Shown here piece after piece: positions 34,626-44,830 of a DNA stretch of 64,000 nt; position 1 is the stretch's first letter; every line of letters starts with the position of its first letter. Origin of the DNA: Paguma larvata (lineage: Eukaryota; Chordata; Mammalia; Carnivora; Viverridae); contig CM057835.1 of assembly GCA_030068075.1 (NCBI GenBank), forward strand, positions 36,755,715-36,819,714. The letters are read 5' to 3'. A program made the position numbers and the translations under genes. The notes below the pieces were generated by a model. That model did no database searches. It was given only the letters and a program-made list of their open reading frames with translations, and had not been told where the DNA came from.

Positions 34626-37600
34626 ACTTAGAGGGTTCCTGCTACGTAGAAGCATTCTTTAACTACTGCAAATTTCTCTGTAAATGGGAAACACTCATGT
34701 TCACCATCACTCTGAAATAACTGACTTTGAACCACATCTCCATAGTCAATTGGACCTGAATATTAGTTACAAGATCGGGAAATGTTGAAGTACAATCAAT
34801 TCTGGCGAAAACCAACGGCTTAGAAAGAATGGGAGAGACTGCCCTTCTGAAGGGATCTCGTGGGTATGGCCTTGAGCCGGACCCTCGTTCACAATAGGGG
34901 AAGCCTATTGTGCAGCCTCTTCTGTAGTCTGTGACCTCAGCAAACCCCATGGCTTGACCACGATCTATAAAGTTTGGCAGTGGAGGGAGGGGGGAAAAAA
35001 AAGAAAGCAAAGAACAAAGGTATCTTTTGATCACAAGTGGAACCTTTCCTGTAAGCTTTAGGTCGAACGCTAGTCAGATCAGACTATTGTAGGGATTTCA
35101 TGCTTCACAGACGTGACTGCACTTAATGAAGGTTTTTAAGATTCTTCTTTCTTTTAAGTCTTTTGGATCCTTCCTAGAGAAGCTAGTTTTTCTGCCTTCC
35201 TGCTCCTCCTCATGCCGCAAGGTGCTTCCTTTCTGCTCTAAGGCATCCCCTGGTCTTCCCATAAGCACAAGGTGCTTGAGCACCAGAAGGATGTGGGCCT
35301 CTGGTTTCTGCCTATATTTGGGGGCAGCTCAGGACAACTCATTGCTGGCCTGGGTCAGAGGTCCTGCCTGGTCTGATTTCTAACAGGGTAGGATCTAGGT
35401 CTTCCCTGATCTCTAACAGGGTAAGATGTAGGACCTGTGTAGAGCTCAGCCCAGGCCCACTGAGGGAGACAGGACGAAATGCCAACAACCAGGCACATGG
35501 GGAAAAGGGAGCCCAGCAGGCTATCCAAGTGGATGCTCTTTAAAATGTGTCTGCTCTGCCAGAAATCACACCGCTCTCTTATTTTGAGCTACAATGGCTT
35601 CAGATGTCAAACAGAAACTTAAATCCTACCGCTACTTCTGCCCTATTGTAATTTAAATAATTCGAAGGGCTAACGTGCTATTAAAAGGATATATTTTCCT
35701 GTTTTTGAAAACCTCGTGGATTCTCTACAGTTCCCTTTAGATTTTCTGTTTTATCTTATTCTAAGAAAGACGGATTAACAACTACCTTTTGGAGAGCTGG
35801 GAGGTGTTGTAGGGGAAGCAGAGGTGAAGGAAAGATCCCCTCCTCATCGAGGAGGCTAGAGGTCACAGGTGAATTGAGTTGTTTGGATTGCACTTTAATC
35901 AGAGTTGGGACACGACCCATATACCCACCCCGGCCCCACAATCAATTTAAGTTGACTTGTTAATAAGAACAGTAAGAATGATGTGGTGTCTAACTTGAAA
36001 GATTATTTAAGTGGGGTAGAGACCAGCATTCTTGGTCTTAGCTCCTAACTTATGTTGATTTTTCTTTTGAAGATTTTGGTAGATGTTACTGCTTCCTCTT
36101 TGACTATATTTTTTTCTATAAAACTTTAATTCTTCCTAAGTGGAATTTTAACTTCCTCTTAGTTTTTTAATCTCTAAAGCCTCTGTTCATGATCATTAGT
36201 AGATCATTTGCACAATTTTTCAGATAGGGAAATCTAAGCAGGAGAGTCTCCCCAAGTCATAAAAAATTAATACCAAAGTTATTAACTACTTAACTTTTAA
36301 AAACAAAGTTCTCAAAAATGTGAAAAACCAAAAAGTGCACGTGGCTTTCAGATTCCAAGAGCAAATGCTCAAACCACTAAACCGCACACGAATTGAGTGT
36401 TACAAGTCTCTTTCCTTTGGGATGGGCCACAAACCCCATGGGAAAATATGACTCAAATTGACTTAGGCTTGAGGTCACAGTCTACAGAACACAATTGTTC
36501 TACCCATCCTGCATGGCTCACCTGCGTCAGATTGCTCAACAAGTTACACTCTGAAGGTGTCAAAATGACTCTTAAAAACCCCACCCAAGGTCCCTGTCTG
36601 GGCAAAATTACCATGAACAGCATTGTCAGACACGCAGATAAGCAGCTTAGGGCAGAAAAACAATGTAATATACTCTTCCACCAGGGAAGTCACACTCAGA
36701 TGCACCACTCAAGTCGGTGTCCATGGTGATGGGTCAGCACAGGGACAGGCTCCCAAAGGGGAAAAGAAGCCACGCATTCTTGAATATAGTTATACTCCTC
36801 GTGGTCTATGGGGCTAATTGTGAGAGCCGTTGGTAAGCAGTACCAGGAGCCTCTCGCTCCTTTCAAATAAGACAAACAATAGCCCTGCGGGACAGACATT
36901 TCTTGTTTCTGGGTCCAACTTGATTCCAAAACCCTCATCAGTCTCCTGCTAATTCAAAACAGCAGCCTCCCGGGCTGAGCCTCATTCCATCAGACTGTCC
37001 ACCCTCGAGTTCACAAGACGCTCCTTCCACCATGAAAGGACCAAGTGATTCCTGAACACAGAGACAGCTCCCTACTGTTCAGCTGTTGTTTCATTTTAGT
37101 AGGAGTTCAGAAACATCAGTGTAGAAGTCCTTGCACTTTGTCTACAGTTTTAAAACTGGTATCTGAAAAGAGGAAAAAATCTAGAAAAAGGAAAAAAATC
37201 CCCAGGTTGTCAGGGGTTTGCTTTGAAAGTGGGGCTGGATAAAAGGCACAATGGGGAAGAGTCCTACGTGAGACTTTTTTTTGGAAAACGGATTTTTTTT
37301 TAATGGAAAAGTGACCTATGGTAGGATTCAAGATAAAACACACTGTAACATCTGTCAGGATCAGAAATGGTGTCGCAGCATTCCCCTGTTTACCTTTCCT
37401 AACACCTACGAGTGTACCCTGTCTCCTGCCAGAGAACCATTATCTCTAGGTCTCACCAAATGCTTACCAGAATCTGCCCCTGCCACACCTTAGACCAAGT
37501 GTAAAGTGCAGATTCTCTCAGAGATGTTGGTGTTGAACAAATAGAATATGCCTTAAGCAAAAGGAAAAAGTTCCAACAGTGGCCTTTCTGAAATTATTCA

Positions 37601-38019
37601 CAGAAAGAGAAGCATTTCTCCCCCCTCCACCCCCAGGATGTTTCCATAGTAAAGACCGCAATAAAAGACTCCCAAACAAGGGCCGGTGACCCTGAGAATC
37701 CTACCTGAATACCCACTTTCCCAGCATGGAAACAAAACTTCCATCTGCCTCTTTTCATCTACAAAGCAGTGGGGTCAGAAAACGTTAAAACAACTCCAAA
37801 TACTGAATGCTTACGTATCAATTATGCTGCACTCGGATCTGGGGGAGATAAAGACGAGTACGAGTCCATTCCCCTCGCCAACCAATTTATGTGCTGGGGA
37901 GGCCCATGTGCGGGGAATTAAAGGCAAACTGCAGTGAGTCACCTGACCTATCCGGGATGGGCGGGGCTGTGGGAGGTGGGGAGAGGTAATGGCTAGGAGG
38001 TTAGGAAAGCCTTTCCAGA
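34626..38019. other. Unassigned sequence with short hairpins and a tandem duplication
   Basis: 3.4 kb without a recognised gene or repeat family. A 123-codon minus-strand frame (34663-35034) and a 110-codon plus-strand frame (36397-36729) have no family resemblance. Structures seen: perfect 9-bp hairpin at 34890-34912, a small hairpin at 34841-34853, 27-base tandem duplication at 35373-35432, 7-bp hairpin at 35839-35855. Confidence 0.45.
35373..35432. repeat. Tandem duplication, period 33
   Basis: 'ctgatttctaacagggtagg'-type unit at 35373-35399 recurs at 35406-35432 with three mismatches in 27 bases. Not part of a recognised element. Confidence 0.85.
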
Positions 38020-38175
38020 ACAACCTTTCTCAACGGTTAATCCAGAACACCTGAGAATCTTACTACAGAGCAGATTCTGATTGAGAATGGCTGGGGTGGA
38101 GTCTGAGCTTCAGCATTTATGAGATGCTCCCAGCTGATGCCACAGCCGCTGGTCCGTGGAGCAAGCTCTGGGCGG
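38020..38175. mobile_element. MER5A-like hAT element
   Basis: 'tttctcaacggttaatccag', 'cagattctgattgagaatgg', 'ctggggtggagtctgagctt' and 'gctgatgccacagccgctgg' follow the MER5A pattern in the same orientation as the copy at 33215. Confidence 0.65.
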
Positions 38176-39214
38176 CAAGGGCCGTGAGGAATGAACACCT
38201 GACGTACGACAAAGGCTGAGCTTGAGTTAACCAGGGAAAGACACCCCGGGCAGAAAAACATTCAGAGACACTGAAGCTAGAAACATCATGCTGAATGTGG
38301 GAAGCAACACTCAGCACGCTAAGGAAGAGGTTATGTGAAACATTGTTGAGTGCGAATATGGTCAATAAAAGCTTTACACAAAAATAGAAATTGGTTTTTT
38401 TAATAGTTGCACAGAGATGGTATGATTACGGGTGGCCCCCCCTCACGTCCCTCCCTCAACTTTTTTAAACTCTCGCTCATGAATTTTATGTTGTATTTAT
38501 TAAAACAACCACAGAAGGATAAATTAGTTTCTCCTCCATGAGCTGATGGGGGGGAATTCTGTACTGGGGTGTCTTTGGACAAAATGACCACATGGCTTCC
38601 TCCAATCTGGGATCATGCGATGGGCTAAGATCCGAACTTACTTAGTGCCTGATTGCAACCATCGTGTAGTGACTCGGTTATGATCACTACAGAAAAAGCT
38701 GTGTTTTCGAAGGAAGAATATTTTACAGAAGGAGTCAAGTAATTAAAAATGTCGAAGGATGTTTTTATAATCCATCAGGAAAATTTCGCCTGGGAAAAAA
38801 ATGCGGGAGGAATTACGTAAAATTCATACAGAAGAAAAAACACCAAGCGTCTTATCTTTTGATTTCACAGAGCAAAGAGCAGCACCCTGGTGACGAATTC
38901 ATGGCTTGGTGGCCCAGAGCACATCACTGTCCCAGGCAAGGGGGGGAATGTTAAGTTCCTGAGGGACAGAAGGGAAGGTTGTGAGTGCTGAGGATACATG
39001 ACCGCACGCTCTACGTCTCTAAGATACATGCTCTGTGCTTCCATTCCCAGTGCGTACATGGAACTCTTAAAATTAACATCACCTTTCTTCCGAATTAGGT
39101 GTGTCACAGGAAACTACATATATATTTAGTCAACTACCAGCCCTGCGTGAAGGTCACTAAACAAATCTTTGACTGTGCCACTATACATATTACAGTCTTC
39201 ATAAAGACTCACAC
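38176..39214. other. Unassigned sequence
   Basis: No gene or repeat recognised. Overlapping frames of 82 codons or fewer show no family resemblance. Confidence 0.4.
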
Positions 39215-39400
39215 GTTATGTGAGTCTTACAAGAATCCTGTGAGACAATGCCGGACTCTCCTGTCTCTGTTCGACAGACGAGAAAACTTAACCTGAGGGG
39301 TGTTGTTGAAGGATGGTAAGTAACCTCTCCAAAAACAACCCGTCAGTCAGCAGCGGAACTAGTTTTAAACATCAGGCCTTCTGACGTTCTTGCTGCAGTT
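39215..39400 (+). repeat. MIR SINE
   Basis: 'gtcttacaagaatcctgtga', 'gttcgacagacgagaaaact', 'taacctgagg', 'ggtaagtaacctctcc' and 'tcagcagcggaactagtttt' follow MIR (cctcacaacaaccctatgag...ttacagatgaggaaactgagg...taagtaacttgccc...gtggcagagccggg). Confidence 0.65.
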
Positions 39401-39436
39401 CCAAATTTTTTTCTGTGACACAACACTGTAACTTCT

Positions 39437-39625
39437 TTTTTAAAATTTGTTTAAGTTTATTTATTTATTTTCAGAGAGAGGGAGAGCACCAGCAGGGTGC
39501 GGAGGAGCAGAGAGAGGGAAAGAGAAAATTTCCAAGCAGGCTCCGCACTGTCAGCACAGAACCTGATGCGGGGCTCGAACTCACAAACTGCAAGATCATG
39601 ACCTGAGCCACCCAGGCGCCCCTCG
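39437..39625 (-). mobile_element. CAN SINE with an internal deletion
   Basis: On the minus strand it begins 'ggggcgcctgggtggctcag' and then jumps directly to 'gtcatgatcttgcag', missing about 30 bases of the tRNA-like part between two GAGCC repeats. This removes sequence around the A box. Perfect 14-bp target duplications 'acactgtaacttct' lie at 39423-39436 and 39626-39639. Confidence 0.95.
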
Positions 39626-39873
39626 ACACTGTAACTTCTAAAAAAAAACAGGTGGGCAGGCAAAGATGTGAGGATTTCAAGCTTGAAAGGAATCGCTTAC
39701 AAAATAAGATGGCTAATTTTCTAGTTCCGGGTTTACTTTTTGTTTCCCCTCTTTGTACAGAATACTACAGATAATGGCTGGATTTTTTCTTTAGTCGGTG
39801 AAGGCAGCTCAGACATTTTAATGTATTATCTTGGACATAGAGTCTCAGATCAGATATTTTACAGGATACAAGT

Positions 39874-40109
39874 AGGGTTGCAAATTTGGAGAAAACAAAA
39901 AAGAGAAAAACTAAACAAAATTCCAAACAACCAAAAAAAATGGGATGCCCAGCTAAGTTTGAATTTTAGCTAAAAGATTAATTCTTTTAGTATGAGTATA
40001 CCCCATGTAATACATATATGTAATATATGGGACATATTTATACTAAAAAAATCATTGCTTATCTAAAATTCCAATTTAATTAGGTATCCTGTATTTCACC
40101 TGGCAACCC
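39874..40109. mobile_element. Palindromic hAT-type DNA transposon (MER63/Blackjack-like)
   Basis: The ends 'agggttgcaaatttgg' and 'cacctggcaaccc' are decayed inverted repeats. The left half ('gggatgcccagctaagtttg', 'gaattttagctaaaagatta', 'attcttttagtatgagtata') is mirrored by the right half ('gggacatatttatactaaaa', 'attgcttatctaaaattcca', 'tatcctgtatttcacctggc'). The near-palindrome is centred around 40015. It matches a known mammalian element whose name I give from memory only. Confidence 0.78.
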
Positions 40110-40578
40110 AAGAGAAATGCCCTCCCCCGCCCCTCCCAATTCTAACTTACCCTGAAATGCTGAAAAAACAGATAGCACAGACAACAAACAGACCCCCTGC
40201 CAGTGCTGTTTAGACACTCCAACTGCGCAGAGAACTGCTCTCCGGATTCGCCAGTAACGTATACAGCAGTTGGTTGTTACTGCCGTCGATTTGTGGAAAT
40301 TCCTATAGAAGATTTGTGGCCAGAAGACCACACTTGAGGGAAAAGTTATGCGAGAAGGCAAGCTGGAAGCTAACAAAGGTCTTCCATCAACAGTTTCCTA
40401 TTGGGGAAGGACCAGGGGGAGCAAAGCAGAAGGGTTTTCCTTCTAGCTCCCTCTCTCTTCCACTTTTGGAGACTGAAGATCAGTGGGAAAATGGAGGCAG
40501 TGGTTTCTTGCTTAGAATCATGAAAGATTCTTTGTAATAGATCAAATTCTGGCAAGCCCAACAGATCAAATTGGGTTT
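40110..40578. other. Unassigned sequence
   Basis: No gene recognised. Frames of 98 codons (40080-40376, minus) and 87 codons (40274-40537, plus) overlap each other and look accidental. Confidence 0.4.
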
Positions 40579-40593
40579 AAAATTACTAATGAA

Positions 40594-40794
40594 GGGAGCC
40601 TGGGTGGCTCAGTTGGTTAAGCGTCCAACTTCAGCTCAGGTCATGGTCTCACCGCTTGTGAGTTCGAGCTTCATGTCAGGCTCTGTGCTGACAGCTCAAA
40701 GCCTGGAGCCTGCTTCCAATTCTGTGTTTCGCTCTCTCTGCCCCTCTCCCACTGACACTCTGTCTCTTTCTCTCGAAAATAAATAAGCATTAAA
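40594..40794 (+). mobile_element. CAN SINE (SINEC_Fc type)
   Basis: Head 'gggagcctgggtggctcagt', B-box region 'gtgagttcgagcttcatg', body 'gtgctgacagctcaaagcct', CT-rich segment, tail 'aaaataaataagcatt'. Target duplications 'aaaattactaatgaa' (40579-40593) and 'aaaattaccattgaa' (40795-40809) differ at two bases. Confidence 0.96.
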
Positions 40795-40908
40795 AAAATT
40801 ACCATTGAAAGAAGGAAGGGAAGCGTAAGGTGGTTGCAGGCACACTCTGACCTCTTGCTCATCAGTTGTTGAAAGCAGCCTCTACCAGCTTTTAAAGAGG
40901 GGAATCTA

Positions 40909-41593
40909 CTCTTGCACTGTTGGTGGGAATGCAAACTGGTGCAGCCGCTCTGGAAAAAAGTGTGGAGGTTCCTCAAAAAATTAAAAATAGAACTACCCTA
41001 TGACCCAGCAATAGTACTACTAGGAATTTATCCAAAGGATACAGGAGTGCTGATTCATAGGGGCACATGCACCCCAATATTTATAGCAGTGCTATCAACA
41101 ATGGCCAAATTATAGAAAGAGTATGAATGTCAACTGATGAACGGATAAAGAAGATATGGTTTATATATACAATGGAATACTACTCGGCAATGAGAAAGAA
41201 TTAAATCTTGCCATTTGCAACAACGTGGATGGAACTGCAGGGTATTATGCTAAGTGAAATAAGTCAGTCATAGAAAGACAGATATCATGTTTTCACTCAT
41301 ATGTGGAACTTGAGAAACTTAATAGAAGACCAAGGGGGGAAGGGAAGGGGAAAAAATAGTTTCACCAGAGAGGGAGGCAAGCCATAAGAGACTCTTGAAT
41401 ACAGAGAAACCGAGGGCTGATGGTAGGGGTTGGGGAGAGGGGAAATGGGTGATGGGCATTGAGGAGGGCACTTGTTGGGATGAGCACTGGGTGTTGTATG
41501 TAAGCGATGAATCACGGGAATCTACTTTCGAAGCCAAGAGCACACTGTATACACGGTATGTTAGCTAATTTGACAATAAAATATATTTTTAAA
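40909..41593 (+). mobile_element. Young felid-type L1, 5'-truncated
   Basis: It starts in the last part of ORF2 and ends in the carnivore L1 3' UTR ('gatgagcactgggtgttgta', 'tttgacaataaaatatattt'). The frame at 40912-41115 encodes the ORF2 C-terminus with the H-C-W-W-E-C motif and P-Y-D-P-A-I, and is nearly intact. It stops at a TAG (41113-41115) where a Trp codon is expected. Target duplications 'aaagaggggaatcta' (40894-40908) and 'aaagagggtaatcta' (41594-41608) differ at one base. Close to consensus, so relatively recent. Confidence 0.95.
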
Positions 41594-42103
41594 AAAGAGG
41601 GTAATCTAGTCCTCTGGTTTCACTTTTATACATGACATCCAATAAAAAGTTTCATACAGTTTAGCTTCATTTTCCACCTGCCTTTTCTGGCTTATTTTAT
41701 GTTCTCTGACCAACTCCAAATACCAAACGTCATTCTTGCCATGTTGTTTAGAATTAACTCTAAGTTAAAACCAAGGTTTACCTGTTAGCAAAATGCTTGA
41801 GTGTTCTGTCTCTGTTTAAGCAATTGAAATTTATGAATTTCTTACTCTGGTAAAAAATACGATAAATATTAATTATAGAACTACTTTTTTAAAATTCAAG
41901 TTTTTATTTTAATTTCAGTTTGTTAACATATAGTTTTATATTAGTTTCAGGGGTACAATATAGTGATTCAACACTTTCCTACATCACCTTGTGTATATCG
42001 CAACAAGTGCATTCCTTAACCTCCATCACCTATGTGTTCCATTCCCCTACCCGCGTCCCCTCTGGTAACCATCAGATTATTCCCTATGATTAAGACTGTG
42101 CTG

Positions 42104-42331
42104 GGGGGAGCCTGACTGGCTCAGTCAATTAATCGTCCGACTCTTGGATTCAGCTCAGGTCATGATCTCCTGGTTCGTGAGTTCAAGCCCCTCACCAGGC
42201 TCTCCACTGACAATGTGGAACCTGTTTGATTCTCCCTCTCTCTCTCTCTCTCTCTCTCTCCCGCTCTCTCTCTGCCTCCTCACTCAATCTGTCTCTCTCG
42301 AAATAAATACACTTAAAAAAAAAAGTTTTAA
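42104..42331 (+). mobile_element. CAN SINE inserted in the antisense L1 (first of two)
   Basis: Head 'ggggagcctgactggctcag', tRNA-like 'gtgagttcaagcccctcacc', long CT tract (42235-42262), tail 'aaataaatacacttaaaaaa'. The 'ctgacagctcagagcctgg' body is reduced to 'ctgacaatgtggaacctg'. It sits beside a copy of the L1 target sequence discussed under the next SINE. Confidence 0.92.
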
Positions 42332-42345
42332 AAAAGTGTCTGTTA

Positions 42346-42521
42346 GGTTGCCTGGGTGGCTCAGTAGGTTAAGTGTTGTTAGTTTCAGCTCTGGTCATGA
42401 TCTCATGGTTTGTGAGTATGAACCACACAGTCCACTTGAGATTCTCTTTCCCTCTCACCACCCCTCTCTGCCTCTCCTCTGCTCGTGCTCGGTCTCTCTC
42501 GAAACAAATAAACTTAAAAAT
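42346..42521 (+). mobile_element. CAN SINE inserted in the antisense L1 (second of two)
   Basis: Head 'ggttgcctgggtggctcagt', tail 'aaacaaataaacttaaaaat'. It lacks the 'gctctgtgctgacagctcagag' body (about 40 bases). Target copies 'agtgtctgtt' (42335-42344) and 'agagtctgtt' (42525-42534) flank it, and a third related copy, 'aagactgtgct' (42092-42102), precedes the first SINE. Confidence 0.92.
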
Positions 42522-42737
42522 AAAGAGTCTGTTTCTTGCTTTATGTTTCTTTTTTCTCTTTGCTTGCTTATTTTTTTTCTTAAATTTCACATGTGAGTGA
42601 AATCATATGGTATTTGTCTTTCTCTGACGGACTTATCTCGCTTAGCATTATACTCTGTAGCTCCACCCATGTCATTGCAAATGGCAAGATTTCATTCTTT
42701 TTCATGGGTGAATAGTATTCCATTGTGTGTGCGTGTA

Positions 42738-42761
42738 TGTGTGTGTGTGTGTGTGTGTGTG
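42738..42761. repeat. (TG)12 microsatellite
   Basis: Twelve uninterrupted TG units in the L1, bordered by 'gcgtgta' and 'gcacgcacacatg'. Likely length-polymorphic. Confidence 0.95.
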
Positions 42762-43008
42762 CACGCACACATGTATGTGTATACCACATCTTCTTTATCC
42801 ATTCATCACCCGACGGACACTTGGGCTGCTTCCATATCTTGGCTATTGTAAATAATGGTGCCATAAACATTGGGGTGCACATATCCCTTTGAATTAGTAT
42901 TCTTGTATCCTTTGGGTAAATACATTACCCAATATGCTGCATTGTAAGGTAGCTGTATTTTTAACTCTTTAAGAACTCTCCATACTGTTTAATTTTGGAA
43001 CTACTCTG

Positions 43009-43782
43009 GGGAGAGCTACATGTGATATATGTATGGCACCAGTTATAGTAAAGAAAATATTGTTAGTAAAATAGGAAATCTAAATAATGATAAGGGAAGA
43101 AAGTTGCTGTTTAACTTGAACTGGTTACACAATCTGTCTTCAGTCATCTCCCTTCACCTTTCTCCCCCAGTTACTCCATCATGAGCAAGAGTAAGTTAAG
43201 TTACCTCAGGAGTTAGGTATCTATATGGCATTCCTGCCAATAGTCCTAGGATGGGATTAAATACCCTTACATTTTTTTGCTTTGGTTTTAGAAATTATTT
43301 AGCTGATCTCTGGTACCTCAAACTTTACATTATCTGTAATGCATTGTCTGATGTAGTGGAAAAGGAAGCCCAAACTACCCTTTTTTGGTTTCTAAATTGC
43401 AGGTGTACTGATTCTGGAAGGGAAGGACAGGACGAGTTATATATAACCCTTGAGATCGCTCTATTAATCTAAGTGAAACTCATTTGCAAACAGTCGGTGG
43501 CATTAACAAGTCATCAAAAAGAGGAAGTTCTCTTAACTGAAGGAAATTTTATGAGGCAACACTTAAAACAAAAAATTAAGACAAGGATCCATTAATTTAG
43601 TTATTGCTCTTTCGAATATTCTTTCTAGAATTTTAATAGTAATCTCTCCATCCTTGGGAAGAAGGCAAATGATTTTCATTTATGGATCATGATCTGATCT
43701 GTTTCTGAATTTGGAAGTTTCAAACTAACGTGTCCGTAGCATAATGTCAGCTTCTAGAGATGTAAGTGACTGTAAACCTGCT
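43009..43782. other. Unassigned sequence
   Basis: No gene or repeat recognised. A 73-codon frame at 43251-43472 has no family resemblance. Confidence 0.4.
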
Positions 43783-44005
43783 TATTATTATTATTATTTA
43801 AATTTTTAATGTTTATTTTATTTTTGAGAGAGAGAGAGACAGAGCACGAGCGGTGGAGGGGCAGAGAGGGAGACACAGAATCCGAAGCAGGTTCCAGGCT
43901 CTGAGCTGTCAGCACAGAGCCCCATGTAGGGCTTGAAGTCAAGAACCATGAGACCACGATCTGAGCCAAAGTCGGTGATTTCTTGACTGGGCCACCCAGC
44001 CGCCT
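43783..44005 (-). mobile_element. CAN SINE (SINEC_Fc type)
   Basis: On the minus strand from 'aggcggctgggtggcccagt' through 'gctctgtgctgacagctcag' to an A-rich tail with a TTA/TAA run (43783-43799). The head is diverged and a target duplication is not evident. Confidence 0.93.
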
Positions 44006-44627
44006 TAAATCTCTTTATAATTTAATGCTCTTTGCCTTTGTAAGTAGAGAGCAATTTATTTTAAATGTATACTTTAGAGGAGTAGTGCGATTTTCAAAAC
44101 CAGCAAGTTTCCACATCGTGTTTTAAGTGTATAAAAAAATGACAGTCAATGAAAAATCTCAACTCTGAATAAATCTTCAAATTATGTCTGCATCTACTAA
44201 ATCAAATAAGCAAAAAAGGCTCTCACAGGTTTGAGAAAAAGGAAGTTTCTACTGCTAAAGAGTTAAGGCAAGGGTCACCCTGGGCTCGCTGTCAAGGGAG
44301 TGTTTCCCCATTTTCTGGAGCACTGGAAACACTGACATAGCTCAGTGGAAGTCAGCACTGCAGTGTTGGGGCCTGTTAAGGTTCAGAAGTTTTACAGTTC
44401 ACCATTCACAAAAATTCACCTATGCTTTAGAAAAGTACTGCTGTTGCAAAGTAAATGCATGCAGAAGGGAAATGTGAAATGGAACTATTTTGAGTGATTT
44501 ACCTATGTTTGGAAACAAATTTTTTCCCCCTTCTCTAATGGGGAAATAAAACTGAAAAAAGACTAAGGCAAATTTTAAGTGAGCAAATTCTCATTTAAAA
44601 CTGAAGCATGTTGAATGAGAATAAATC
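44006..44627. other. Unassigned sequence
   Basis: No gene or repeat recognised. Confidence 0.4.
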
Positions 44628-44830
44628 AAGGGTGTGCCAATCTTGTATATAAATATTTAGTCAATATTTTAGGCTTTGTGGTCCAAATGGTGTTCAGTGC
44701 AACTACTGTGTTTCAGTAGCCCCGAAGTAGTCACAGACAAAATATAAGTGAATAAGTATGGCTGTAGCCCCGTAAAACTATTTTGAACACTGAAATATGG
44801 ATTTTGTATAATTTTCAAGAGTCTCAACGT
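44628..44830. mobile_element. hAT-Charlie-type nonautonomous DNA transposon
   Basis: 'atttagtcaatattttaggc', 'tttgtggtccaaatggtgtt', 'gcaactactgtgtttcagta' and 'taagtatggctgtagccccg' form a diverged copy of the element seen at 23025-23235, in the opposite orientation (consensus: agtaaatattttaggctttgcgggcca). Confidence 0.7.

Larger units (their letters stand above)
41890..43008 (-). mobile_element. Antisense L1 3' end carrying two SINEs
   Basis: On the given strand: 'agtttgttaacatatagttt', 'ttagtttcaggggtacaata', 'acatcaccttgtgtatatcg', 'ctctggtaaccatcagatta' (3' UTR), then after two SINEs 'gtgaaatcatatggtatttg', 'cccatgtcattgcaaatggc', 'cttctttatccattcatcac', 'cacttgggctgcttccatat', 'ccatactgtttaattttgga' (ORF2 C-terminus). 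The usual AT-rich microsatellite is a (TG)12 run here. 5'-truncated and inactive. Confidence 0.93.

Noticed and set aside
42144..42596. 150-codon plus-strand open frame
   Set aside because: It reads straight through two SINEs including a CT tract (Ser/Leu runs). Not a gene.
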